Below are positions 23,819-32,278 of a stretch of 64,000 nt of DNA, one piece after another. This stretch comes from CAZOZZ01 sp965247425 (lineage in GTDB: Bacteria; Acidobacteriota; Terriglobia; 20CM-2-55-15). Position 1 is the first letter of the stretch. Each line of letters starts with the position of its first letter. The notes under the pieces were generated by a model. It saw nothing but the letters and a program-made list of their open reading frames with translations, had not been told where the DNA came from and made no database searches. The position numbers were made by a program, and so were the translations under genes. Location: NCBI GenBank assembly GCA_965247425.1, contig OZ252023.1:5456001-5520000 (forward strand), read 5' to 3'.

Positions 23819-24918
23819 GAATCCGACGAAGCCTGCAAAGGCAAAGTAATATAGATGTTAGCGTAAATCAAAGTCAGCAGCATTGTTGAAAAGGTCAGCG
23901 AAATTGTACCGAACGTCAGCAACGGCCGCTTCTGTCCCGATGCGAGCAACGGCTCGTCTTTCTTACCCGCGATCCACGCCCTAAGGGCCTTGAACGATTT
24001 AGCCCGGAGGTTGGGAATCTCCAGGTAATCGCTGAGCATGTAGTAGCCGTCGAGTTTGATCAGCGGATTGAAGTTGAAAATGGTCTGGAGACCGGCAAAA
24101 AGGATGACAATCAACGCTACCTGGTTGATCAGGGTGTCCGGCGCCGTGATCCTCCAGATGACGGTCCCCACGCCCCAAAGCACCAGTTGAAAATATCCCC
24201 CCGCGAAAGTCACCCACATGCGTTCACGCCGTGTCGGAAACATCCAGGCATCGCTCACGTCGCAGTAGAACGCCGGCTGGAAATAGAGAAGCATGAAGCC
24301 CAGTTCGTGGACCTTTCCCCCGAAGTGACGGCAGGTCAACCCGTGCGCGAACTCGTGCATCATGACGACCGTGGCCACGACCAACCAGATCAATAGAAAA
24401 CCGTACAGGTTCAGCAGCTTCAGAACATGGCCGGTCAACTCGTTTCCGTGCAGATAGGTCAACGTGAAGCCGGTGATGATCGACAGGATCGCAAACACAT
24501 GGAATCCGGGCGTAAAGCACCAGCCGATCTTGGGCAGAAGGAAATCGAACACCTTTTCCGGATCCAGGGAGAAAAGGCGGAGATAAAGAATGTTCCGGTC
24601 TTCCTTGGGCTTACGCTCCAGGTACTCGGCGATTTTTTCTTTGACGTTCGCGGTGTCGAGGAGGTGCTTTTCCTCAAGCGATTTCAGAAACCCCTCTAGC
24701 GTGGCCTGCGGGACCGACCCGCCCAGTTGAGCCGAGATCGCGCTCCCCAGAGACTCGATGTCGATCGGCTCCCGGGCAAGCTCCATGATGGCGGCCTGGG
24801 TCGCGCTGAACCGGAAATAGCGTGTCGTCACCGGATCCTTGACGACGGTGTAGGGTTTGCCCTGGTAGGTCTGTGTGGAGAATTCGAGCTCGGGCCGAAG
24901 GCTGTAGAGCCGCGACAT
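23794..24918 (-). CDS. PqqD-like/M50 site-2-protease-type membrane peptidase
   Basis: 374 residues. N-terminal ~90 residues resemble a PqqD/RRE-like winged helix (TTRYFRFSATQAAIMEL ... FLKSLEEKHLLD). Then a multi-helix M50 metalloprotease: H188-E-F-A-H192 in a membrane helix and L289-D290-G291 as the second metal-ligand motif. Homologues with this layout occur with HlyD adaptors, sometimes as one polypeptide. The C-terminal ~13 residues (LQASSDSWCSRVLR) are not membrane-like, whereas the neighbouring frame is, pointing to a frameshift near 23850. Likely function: processing or translocating a small peptide. An extended -10 lies immediately before the ATG. Confidence 0.82.
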   Translation of the reverse strand: MSRLYSLRPELEFSTQTYQGKPYTVVKDPVTTRYFRFSATQAAIMELAREPIDIESLGSAISAQLGGSVPQATLEGFLKSLEEKHLLDTANVKEKIAEYLERKPKEDRNILYLRLFSLDPEKVFDFLLPKIGWCFTPGFHVFAILSIITGFTLTYLHGNELTGHVLKLLNLYGFLLIWLVVATVVMMHEFAHGLTCRHFGGKVHELGFMLLYFQPAFYCDVSDAWMFPTRRERMWVTFAGGYFQLVLWGVGTVIWRITAPDTLINQVALIVILFAGLQTIFNFNPLIKLDGYYMLSDYLEIPNLRAKSFKALRAWIAGKKDEPLLASGQKRPLLTFGTISLTFSTMLLTLIYANIYITLPLQASSDSWCSRVLR

Positions 24919-24924
24919 CGCACC

Positions 24925-24933
24925 TTTATAACA
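24925..24933 (-). promoter_or_regulatory. Extended -10 element, possibly leaderless transcript
   Basis: TGTTATAAA on the minus strand ends six bases before the M50 start codon. Transcription starting ~7 bases downstream of the -10 would begin at or next to the ATG, implying a leaderless mRNA. No good -35 is visible. Confidence 0.4.
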
Positions 24934-25007
24934 CGACTGTCATGACTCGTTCTTTCTGCTCAGGGACTTAGGGCCCGCTCAAGAATAGCTTCACATTATG
25001 GCATCCC

Positions 25008-25092
25008 ATCTTCGCGCCAACTCCGCGGGACCTTCGCGCCACCTTCGCGGACCTTCGCGCCATCTTCGCGGACCTTCACGCCATCTTCGGCC
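25008..25092. repeat. Four imperfect 21-bp tandem repeats
   Basis: Unit CCTTCGCGCCAtCTTCGCGGA, with copies starting near 25031, 25052 and 25073 and a degenerate copy just before (25008-25030). It lies upstream of the M50 gene. No coding role is evident; it could be a slippage-generated minisatellite or a protein-binding array. Confidence 0.8.
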
Positions 25093-25202
25093 GATCCTCA
25101 ATCGCAGTAATCTGGGCGCCAATTCCGTGAAGTCATTCTTGAGTAAACTGGTAGCCCAATTCTCTTGTTCCCCGGGGTAACTTGATGGGTGAATGCCCTT
25201 GG

Positions 25203-25548
25203 CGCAAACAGCAGGGGTACGACAATATTGTGGCCCGCCGAAGCAATCTGCTGTACGTGATGATCGAAGACAAAGATGCCGTTGAACTGGCATCGGAAAT
25301 CATCGGGACCCCGGGAGTCAGTATTGCATCGGTCGGTCGCGGCAGCTTGTCGTCGTCCCTTGGTGGAGATCCGCAAGCGCTCCGGGCTGCGATCCAGACG
25401 GTGGTCGAGGGTTGCGAGCGTCACTCTTTCCTGTTCCGCGTTGTCGAACGTCGACGATGTAAAGCAGAAGCTGGAGCAGGGCTTCCGGCTTATCATCGGC
25501 GACGCTGAAGTGATTGCGATCGGGCGGAGGGCCGCCGGTGGACGCTGA
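25203..25548 (+). pseudogene. HpcH/HpaI aldolase remnant
   Basis: A fragment matching the C-terminal half of HpcH/HpaI-type aldolases. One frame has VMIEDKDAVELASEI, the PGV / SLSSSLG block and AAIQTVVEGC, resembling the VMIET..PGVD..DLSASLG region. The homology then moves to another frame (VDDVKQKLEQGFRLIIGDAE to GRRAAGGR), requiring a frameshift near 25435. The N-terminal half with the catalytic region is absent. It is a decayed gene. Upstream bases 25093-25202 show nothing else. Confidence 0.7.
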
Positions 25549-25624
25549 CTAGGATATGAACAATTGTCAGTCGATCTCGGAGTTGTGCTACGAACAGGCA
25601 GAATGAGTGATCGGCCACAAATGA

Positions 25625-25657
25625 AAAAGACCCTGCGGATCGCTCCGCAGGGTCTTT
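25625..25657. terminator. Bidirectional intrinsic terminator
   Basis: AAAAGACCCTGCGG / CCGCAGGGTCTTTT, a perfect stem with flanking A and T tracts. It terminates the cold-shock gene on the minus strand and would also stop + strand transcription from the aldolase remnant. Confidence 0.9.
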
Positions 25658-25678
25658 TCGAATGTCTTGAACGTCCCG

Positions 25679-25888
25679 CTATTCTACTCGCGCGACATTT
25701 TCAGCCTGAAACCCTTTTGGTCCTTCGGTGATGGTGAACTCGACGTCTTCCCCCTCTTTCAAGGTTCTGTAGCCGTCGGTTTCAATAGCCGAGTAGTGGA
25801 CGAACACATCTCCACCGCTGGCCCGCTCGATGAAACCGAAACCCTTTTTGTTGTTGAACCACTTTACCTTGCCTGTTTCTTTAGACAT
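25679..25888 (-). CDS. Cold-shock protein (CspA family)
   Basis: 69 residues, a single OB-fold cold-shock domain. RNP1 is KGFGFI (15-20) and RNP2 is VFVHY (28-32), both with the aromatic residues that stack on single-stranded RNA or DNA. It acts as a cytoplasmic RNA chaperone. The start is preceded by AAGGAG. There are ~187 bases up to queA on the same strand, room for the long 5' UTR often seen in csp genes, though no specific cold-box is recognised. Confidence 0.95.
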   Translation of the reverse strand: MSKETGKVKWFNNKKGFGFIERASGGDVFVHYSAIETDGYRTLKEGEDVEFTITEGPKGFQAENVARVE

Positions 25889-26075
25889 GTTTCTCCATAC
25901 TCCTTTTACTTCAATAACTGTTCGTCAGCTTTCCAGCAAGAAGAGGGGACCGTCGACGGGATTCAGGCCTGCAATCGGGTCGCTCTTTTCTACTGCCAGT
26001 GCTTATGCTGAAAACGTTTTGAACGGCGGCATTATATCGTCGCAAACCCCTACCGTGTCAACTTTCTGCGAGGCC

Positions 26076-27140
26076 CTAAATGAAGAGCGTACAGTCGCCG
26101 TAACTGTAGAAACGATAGTCGTTATCGAGGGCGTGGTTGTAGGCGTCCAGAACGACTCTGCGCGAGGCAAAAGCGGAAACAAGCAACAGCAGCGTCGAGC
26201 GTGGCAAATGGAAGTTCGTCAGGAGTCCATCGACAACCCCGAACCGGAATCCAGGAAGGATGTAGAGGTCCGCTTCGCCGGTTTCGGGGACGAATGTTCC
26301 GTGCCGACCGAAAGCATACTCAAGCGTGCGCGTTGTCGTTGTGCCCACCGCGATGATCCGGCGGCGGGCTCCCTGAGCTCGATTCAGAGCGTCGGCTGTT
26401 TCAGGAGTGATAACGTACTGTTCTGGTTTCAAATGATGCTGTGTTGGATCCGAAGTTCGGACCGGAAGAAAGGTACCGATTCCCACGTGAAGCGTCAGTT
26501 CGCAAAGCTCAATTCCACGTTCCTCAAGTGATGCCAGCACTTCGGGAGTGAAATGAAGGCCGGCGGTTGGGGCGGCTATCGCTCCCGAGCGCGTTCCGTA
26601 GACCGTCTGGTAGTCCGTCTCGTCGGACTCCTGGTCCTCCCGATCGATGTATGGCGGCAGTGGGATATGACCGTGGCAGGCGAGCAACTCGGGCACGGTC
26701 CTATTAGAAGATTGCGATTGTTCTATCTCAAGCAATCGAAGGCCGTGATCACGCCGTTCGCCGACCGACAACCGGGTACCTTCGCCGACAAGAATGCGAT
26801 CGCCGTCTCGAACCCGTTTGCCCGGGCGCAGCATCGCTTCCCAGGCCGTGTCCGACTTTGCGTTCGAAAAGAGGACCTCGACGTTCCGGCCGGACCTCTC
26901 AAGAGTTCCGTAGACCCTGGCCTTCATAACGCGTGTGTTGTTGACGACGAGAAGATCAGATTCGGAAAGGTGACTGGGAAGATGCCGGAAGGTCGAATCC
27001 GTCAATCGTCCGTTTCGCCGGTCGACAAGCAGGAGGCGGGACCTGTCCCGCGGACGGACCGGTTCGGTGGCGATGCGATCGGGCGGCAGGTCATAATCGA
27101 AGTCGGAAAGTGCCAAACTCACCGGTTTCGGCCTCTCCAC
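26076..27140 (-). CDS. queA: S-adenosylmethionine:tRNA ribosyltransferase-isomerase
   Basis: 354 residues, full-length QueA. Recognisable blocks: FDYDLPxxRIAxxPxxPRDxSRLL at the start, LLVVNNTRVMKAR, LPPYI, YQTVY with GAIAAPTAGLHFT, LHVGIGTF and the C-terminal FNLPRSTLLLLVSAF-like region (here TNFHLPRS). It transfers the ribosyl part of SAM to preQ1-tRNA, making epoxyqueuosine. tgt, which inserts preQ1, is at 53458, so two queuosine genes are in this window though not clustered. Confidence 0.95.
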   Translation of the reverse strand: MERPKPVSLALSDFDYDLPPDRIATEPVRPRDRSRLLLVDRRNGRLTDSTFRHLPSHLSESDLLVVNNTRVMKARVYGTLERSGRNVEVLFSNAKSDTAWEAMLRPGKRVRDGDRILVGEGTRLSVGERRDHGLRLLEIEQSQSSNRTVPELLACHGHIPLPPYIDREDQESDETDYQTVYGTRSGAIAAPTAGLHFTPEVLASLEERGIELCELTLHVGIGTFLPVRTSDPTQHHLKPEQYVITPETADALNRAQGARRRIIAVGTTTTRTLEYAFGRHGTFVPETGEADLYILPGFRFGVVDGLLTNFHLPRSTLLLLVSAFASRRVVLDAYNHALDNDYRFYSYGDCTLFI

Positions 27141-27344
27141 AACCTGTCGTCAGACGTCTGGCCCACGCGGGGAATGATAGCAGGTTGAGGACCTCACGTC
27201 GGCCCCGGGATCGCCAGGCGTCAGGATTTCGTCAGGACGGGCTCGCGTGGGGAACGGAAATGGATTGCAAGCGCCCCCTTGGTTAGTACACGATCCAATG
27301 AAAGCGGGAACCATTGCCGATGATTGATGAGGTGACGCTCAATA

Positions 27345-27373
27345 TTGACAACGTTGCACTCAGACTTTATTAT
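27345..27373 (+). promoter_or_regulatory. Sigma-70 promoter of hsp20-clpB
   Basis: TTGACA (27345-27350), 17-base spacer, TATTAT (27368-27373), 29 bases before the hsp20 start. It is a near-consensus vegetative promoter. No CIRCE or ROSE-like element is apparent. Confidence 0.75.
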
Positions 27374-27402
27374 GAATACTGACTAAGTTATGGAGGTTAG
27401 CG

Positions 27403-27849
27403 ATGGCTGTCAATCGATGGGATCCCTTCCGAGACCTGAACTCGCTCCAGGAGCGTATGAATCGGCTGTTCGAGGACGCGAATCGGGGTTGGCGAGCCGA
27501 CGAGCCTTCCGCCACGACTTCCTGGAGCCCGGCTGTCGACATATACGAAACCGAGAGTGAGATCATCGTCCAGGCGGAAGTGCCGGGCATGGAGCGGAAG
27601 GATATCGAGTTGACCCTGGAGAACAACGTGCTGACTCTAAAGGGAGAGCGCCGTTTCGAAAAGGAAGGAAAAGACGAGAACTACCATCGCATCGAGCGGT
27701 CCTACGGAAGTTTCAGCAGGGCGTTTTCCATACCGGCAATGGTCGACGAGAAGATGATCAAGGCCGACTACAAAGAAGGCGTTCTGGCCATCATCCTGCC
27801 GAAAAAGGAAAAGGCCCGCGCCAAGCAGATCAACATCACGAGTGAGTAA
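27403..27849 (+). CDS. Hsp20/alpha-crystallin small heat-shock protein
   Basis: 148 residues. An N-terminal arm beginning WDPFRDLNSLQERMNRLF, the alpha-crystallin domain (about 45-135, ending in GVLAIILPK, the conserved A-x-x-x-G-V-L signature) and a short tail. It is an ATP-independent holdase that keeps unfolding proteins soluble for refolding by ClpB/DnaK. GGAGG precedes the start. clpB starts 12 bases after the stop, so both form a heat-shock operon. Confidence 0.95.
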   Translation: MAVNRWDPFRDLNSLQERMNRLFEDANRGWRADEPSATTSWSPAVDIYETESEIIVQAEVPGMERKDIELTLENNVLTLKGERRFEKEGKDENYHRIERSYGSFSRAFSIPAMVDEKMIKADYKEGVLAIILPKKEKARAKQINITSE

Positions 27850-27861
27850 TCAGCGATACAG

Positions 27862-30429
27862 ATGATTCGTTTTGACAAATTTACCTTGAAAGCCCAGGAG
27901 GCCCTCCAGGCCGCCCGGACGCACTCCGAGGAACATCAAAACTCCCAGGTGCAGCCCGAACACCTGCTCTGGGCCCTGGTCAAACAGAAGGACGGGGTCG
28001 TGCTGCCCATTCTGCAGAAGCTTGGCGCGGACATTCCAACCCTTGCCGAAAGCCTGGCGACTTTGATCGGAAATTTACCCAAACTCGAATCTCGGGCCGA
28101 AGCCCAGCTTGCCGATCCGCTGGTCCGCATCCTCGACGCTTCCCTGACCGAAGCGGCCCAGTTCAAGGATCAATACGTCAGCACCGAGCACATCCTGATC
28201 GCGATGAGTGTCGCCAAGGGCGAAGAAGTCGCCCGATTGTTATCCGCACACGGCGTGAACAAGGACGCGGTCCTCACGGTGCTCGTGTCCATCCGGGGTA
28301 CCCAGAAAGTCACGGATCAAAGTCCCGAAGAGAAGTACCAGGCGCTGGAGCGATACTCCCAGGACCTGACCGAGCTTGCTCGCATGAGCAAGCTCGATCC
28401 GGTGATCGGCCGCGATGAAGAGGTCCGCCGCGTCATTCAGGTCCTGTCCCGCCGAACAAAAAACAACCCGGTTTTGATTGGCGAGGCCGGCGTGGGCAAG
28501 ACGGCGATCGTCGAAGGCCTGGCTCAGCGGGTGGTTGCCGGAGACGTTCCTGAATCGCTTCGGAACAAGCGCATCGTTTCGCTCGACCTGGGAACGATGA
28601 TCGCCGGGGCGAAGTATCGCGGAGAGTTTGAAGACCGGCTGAAAGCATTTCTGAAGGAAATCGAAGAGTCGAACGGAGAGATTGTCCTTTTCATTGACGA
28701 ACTCCACACACTGGTCGGCGCCGGCGGTGGCGAAGGGTCGATGGATGCGTCGAACATGCTGAAACCCGCCCTTGCACGTGGAGACCTGCGTTGCATTGGC
28801 GCCACGACGCTGAACGAATTTCAGAAGTACATCGAGAAGGACAAGGCCCTGGAGCGCCGTTTCCAGAAGGTCCTTGTAGAGGAGCCCAATCCGGAAGACG
28901 CCATCTCCATTCTCCGTGGCCTCAAGGAACGTTATGAAGTCCACCACGGCGTCCGGATCAAGGACTCCGCCATCCTGGCGGCGGCCCTGCTATCCCACAG
29001 GTACATCAGCGATCGGTTCCTGCCCGACAAAGCGATCGACCTGATCGACGAAGCCGCGGCGAGCCTCCGAATGCAGATCGACTCGATGCCCGTCGAAATC
29101 GACCAGGTCGAGCGGTCGATCGTTCAACTCGAAATTGAGCGGCAGGCCCTCGCAAAAGAAGATGACACCGCCTCCCTGGAGCGCCTGACCGAGCTCGAAC
29201 GAGAACTCGGCGACCTCCGCGAGCAATCCGGCCGGATGAAGATAGGCTGGCAGTCGGAGAAGGAGAGCATCCAGGCCATCCGATCCCTCAAAGAACAGAT
29301 GGAAAGCGCCCGCATCGAGGAACATCATGCCGAGCGGGATGGGGATTTGACGAAGGTGGCCGAGATTCGATACGGACGGTTGCGTGAACTCGATCAGCAG
29401 CTTGAGGATGCGAACCTCCATCTCGAACGTCACGAGCAGTCCCATCGGATGCTCAAAGAAGAGGTGGACGAGGAAGACGTCGCCCGCATCGTTGCAAAGT
29501 GGACGGGTATCCCGGTCAACAAGATGCTGGAAAGCGAAATCGAAAAATTGATCCACATGGAAGATCTGCTCGCCCGGCGCGTGGTGGGGCAACGAGAAGG
29601 TCTGGCTGCCGTCTCGAACGCGATTCGCCGGTCTCGAGCCGGCTTACAGGATTCGGATCGACCGATCGGCGTGTTTCTGTTTCTCGGACCGACCGGAGTC
29701 GGAAAGACCGAGACTGCGCGGGCGTTGGCTGAATTTCTTTTTGACGACGAGCGCAACATCGTCCGCGTCGACATGTCTGAATACATGGAAAAACACTCGG
29801 TGTCGCGGTTGATTGGCGCCCCTCCGGGCTACGTTGGATACGAGGAAGGTGGCTACCTGACAGAGAACGTGCGTCGCCGGCCATATTCGGTCGTCCTTTT
29901 CGACGAGATCGAAAAAGCGCATGCCGACGTCTGGAACATCCTGTTGCAGATATTCGATGACGGACGTCTGACAGACGGCAAAGGCCGTACGGTGGATTTC
30001 AAGAACACGGTCCTGATCATGACCTCCAACCTCGCTACCGCCGGCGACGACTCTGAAGTCAGACAGGCTCTCCAGACCCAGTTCAAGCCGGAATTCCTGA
30101 ACAGGATCGACGACATTATCCGTTTTCACAGCCTGGGCAGCGACGAGATCGTTCAGATCATCGACATTCAACTGGCCGCGTTGCGGGCGCATCTGGAAGA
30201 GCGAAAGGTCACGCTCGAACTCACGCCCGAAGCGCGGGAACTTCTCTTCCGCGAGGGCTATGACCCCGCTTTCGGCGCCCGGCCGCTGAAGAGAGCCATC
30301 CAGCGCCTGGTGTCCGACCCCCTCGCCCTGAAACTGCTGCGGTCCGAAATTGTGGCAGGCGCTCATATTGTCGCCGACGCCGGTCCCTCGCACGAACTGG
30401 TTTTCAGCAACCTGCCGGTCGTTCCATAG
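27862..30429 (+). CDS. clpB: ClpB disaggregase
   Basis: 855 residues. N-terminal Clp-N double repeat (1-145), NBD1 with GEAGVGKTA and Walker B VLFIDELHTLVGAG, the ClpB-specific coiled-coil middle domain (about 400-525), and NBD2 with GPTGVGKTE and VVLFDEIEKAH, then the D2 small domain (ALKRAIQRLVSDPLA region as PLKRAIQ). No ClpP-binding IGF/L loop is expected or seen. The hexamer threads aggregated proteins together with DnaK. It is co-transcribed with hsp20. Confidence 0.97.
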   Translation: MIRFDKFTLKAQEALQAARTHSEEHQNSQVQPEHLLWALVKQKDGVVLPILQKLGADIPTLAESLATLIGNLPKLESRAEAQLADPLVRILDASLTEAAQFKDQYVSTEHILIAMSVAKGEEVARLLSAHGVNKDAVLTVLVSIRGTQKVTDQSPEEKYQALERYSQDLTELARMSKLDPVIGRDEEVRRVIQVLSRRTKNNPVLIGEAGVGKTAIVEGLAQRVVAGDVPESLRNKRIVSLDLGTMIAGAKYRGEFEDRLKAFLKEIEESNGEIVLFIDELHTLVGAGGGEGSMDASNMLKPALARGDLRCIGATTLNEFQKYIEKDKALERRFQKVLVEEPNPEDAISILRGLKERYEVHHGVRIKDSAILAAALLSHRYISDRFLPDKAIDLIDEAAASLRMQIDSMPVEIDQVERSIVQLEIERQALAKEDDTASLERLTELERELGDLREQSGRMKIGWQSEKESIQAIRSLKEQMESARIEEHHAERDGDLTKVAEIRYGRLRELDQQLEDANLHLERHEQSHRMLKEEVDEEDVARIVAKWTGIPVNKMLESEIEKLIHMEDLLARRVVGQREGLAAVSNAIRRSRAGLQDSDRPIGVFLFLGPTGVGKTETARALAEFLFDDERNIVRVDMSEYMEKHSVSRLIGAPPGYVGYEEGGYLTENVRRRPYSVVLFDEIEKAHADVWNILLQIFDDGRLTDGKGRTVDFKNTVLIMTSNLATAGDDSEVRQALQTQFKPEFLNRIDDIIRFHSLGSDEIVQIIDIQLAALRAHLEERKVTLELTPEARELLFREGYDPAFGARPLKRAIQRLVSDPLALKLLRSEIVAGAHIVADAGPSHELVFSNLPVVP

Positions 30430-30505
30430 GCACCGGTCGGTGGGAAGACATGCGTTGGGTTGACCCAAACTGACCACTGGCCACTTCCTCAACGTTCCGG
30501 TAAGA

Positions 30506-30532
30506 TTAGCACTCGCGTTATATGAGTGCTAA
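30506..30532. promoter_or_regulatory. CIRCE element (HrcA operator)
   Basis: TTAGCACTC-N9-GAGTGCTAA, an exact match to the CIRCE consensus, 43 bases before groEL. This predicts HrcA repression relieved by heat shock. No hrcA gene is present in the window. Confidence 0.97.
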
Positions 30533-30574
30533 TACCGTCATCCTTCGTTTTCTGACAACAATGAGGAGATTCAG

Positions 30575-32200
30575 ATGCCTGCAAAAGAGTTGATCTTTCG
30601 TGATGAGGCCCGTTCCAAGATCCTGATAGGGGTGAGCACCCTCACCGACACGGTGAAAGTGACCTTGGGACCCAAGGGTCGGAACGTGGTACTGGATCGC
30701 AAGTTCGGGTCGCCGACTATTACGAAAGACGGTGTGACGGTCGCCAAAGAGATTGATCTCGAGAACCGGTACGAGAATATGGGTGCCCAGATGGTCCGCG
30801 AGGTCGCCAGCAAGACCAGTGACATCACCGGGGACGGCACGACGACCGCGACCGTGCTGGCGCAGGCGATCTACAAGCGTGGCATCAAGAACGTTGTGGC
30901 CGGGGCGAATCCAATGGATCTGAAGCGTGGCATCGACGGCGCGGTCAAAGTGGTTGTTGCGGGTCTGGAGAAAGCATCCAAACCTGTGAAGGATCATGCC
31001 GAACAGAAACAGGTGGCCGCCATCTCCGCAAACAACGACGAGAGAATCGGCGAATTGATCGCTGCGGCCATGGAGCAGGTCGGCAAGGACGGGGTCATCA
31101 CTGTAGAAGAAGCCAAGTCGATCGAAACTGAGCTGGAGTTTGTCGAGGGCATGCAGTTCGATCGGGGGTACCTGTCGCCGTACTTCGTCACCGATCCCGA
31201 ACGGATGGAAGCGGTGCTCGAGAACCCCTACGTTCTGGTTCGCGAGAAAAAGTTCTCCGTCGTCAAGGATCTGGTCCCCGTGATGGAAATGGTCGCGAAG
31301 GAAGGTCGGCCGTTGCTCCTGATCTCCGAAGACATCGAAGGTGAAGGATTGGCGACGCTGGTCGTCAACAAGATTCGGGGGACCGTTTCCACGGTGGCCG
31401 TCAAGGCGCCCGCTTTTGGTGATCGACGCAAGGCCATCATGGGCGATATCGCAGCGCTGACCGGTGGCCGTGCTATCACCGAGGATCTGGGAATCAGCGT
31501 CGACAACATCGGCCTGGCCGATCTCGGTCAGGCAAAGCGTGTCGTTGTGGACAAAGACAACACGACCATCGTCGAGGGAAAAGGGCAACGTGCTGCGATT
31601 GAGGGCCGGATCAAAGAAATCCGCCTGCAGATAGAGCAAACCGATTCAGAGTACGATCGTGAAAAACTCCATGAACGCCTGGCGAAGTTAACGGGTGGCG
31701 TGGCCATAATCCGCGTGGGCGCCCCCACAGAGGCCGAGATGAAGGAATTCAAAGCCCGCGTCGAGGATGCCTTGCACGCCACCCGGGCCGCGGTGGAGGA
31801 AGGTGTTGTGCCCGGTGGAGGTACCGCTTTGATACGCTGTCAACCACTGGTTGACAAGTATTCGGAGGAATTGGAAGGAGACATGAAGACCGGTGCCCAA
31901 ATCCTTCGGGACGCTCTCGAAGAACCGCTGCGGATCATTTCCGCCAACGCCGCGGTCGAAGGTGCGATCGTGGTGGGCCGGGTAAAATCCGCAGAGGACC
32001 CCCGATTCGGCTACAACGCTCAGACGTCGGAATATGGAGATTTGGTCACTGCAGGCGTGATCGACCCGACCAAGGTGGTTCGTGTCGCCCTGCAGAACGC
32101 GGCATCGGTCGCCGGCCTGCTCATCACGACTGAGGCCGCCATCGCCGACCTACCCGAAAAGAAGGCCGTGGCCATGCCCGGCGGCGACGAATTCGATTAA
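30575..32200 (+). CDS. groEL: Chaperonin GroEL, without adjacent groES
   Basis: 541 residues. Typical GroEL landmarks: KVTLGPKGRNVVLD, DGTTTATVLAQAI (ATP site, catalytic Asp in GDGTTT), apical-domain SPYFVTDP and C-terminal VVAGGGTAL equivalent (VVPGGGTAL). The C-terminus ends AMPGGDEFD and lacks the GGM repeats of the main GroEL. groES is not adjacent, so this may be a second groEL copy or groES is elsewhere. A CIRCE element and an AGGAG-type ribosome-binding site precede it. Confidence 0.96.
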   Translation: MPAKELIFRDEARSKILIGVSTLTDTVKVTLGPKGRNVVLDRKFGSPTITKDGVTVAKEIDLENRYENMGAQMVREVASKTSDITGDGTTTATVLAQAIYKRGIKNVVAGANPMDLKRGIDGAVKVVVAGLEKASKPVKDHAEQKQVAAISANNDERIGELIAAAMEQVGKDGVITVEEAKSIETELEFVEGMQFDRGYLSPYFVTDPERMEAVLENPYVLVREKKFSVVKDLVPVMEMVAKEGRPLLLISEDIEGEGLATLVVNKIRGTVSTVAVKAPAFGDRRKAIMGDIAALTGGRAITEDLGISVDNIGLADLGQAKRVVVDKDNTTIVEGKGQRAAIEGRIKEIRLQIEQTDSEYDREKLHERLAKLTGGVAIIRVGAPTEAEMKEFKARVEDALHATRAAVEEGVVPGGGTALIRCQPLVDKYSEELEGDMKTGAQILRDALEEPLRIISANAAVEGAIVVGRVKSAEDPRFGYNAQTSEYGDLVTAGVIDPTKVVRVALQNAASVAGLLITTEAAIADLPEKKAVAMPGGDEFD

Positions 32201-32229
32201 CCCGACCGGAGGGCGAGCGATCAGCAATC

Positions 32230-32278
32230 AGCGAGCAGCGTGAGGCACCCCCGCCGCGCAGGCTCCTAGCTGCTCGCT
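32230..32278. terminator. Stem-loop between convergent genes
   Basis: AGCGAGCAGC / GCTGCTCGCT, 10-bp stem with a 29-base GC-rich loop, between groEL (+) and the zinc-ribbon gene (-). It has no T-tract, so it is only a tentative terminator. Confidence 0.5.

Noticed and set aside
25008..25092. Possible CRISPR array
   Set aside because: The 21-bp units are directly adjacent with no unique spacers and there are no cas genes; it is a tandem repeat.
30518..31639. 373-codon minus-strand ORF opposite groEL
   Set aside because: Antisense shadow of groEL; no recognisable domain and no ribosome-binding site.
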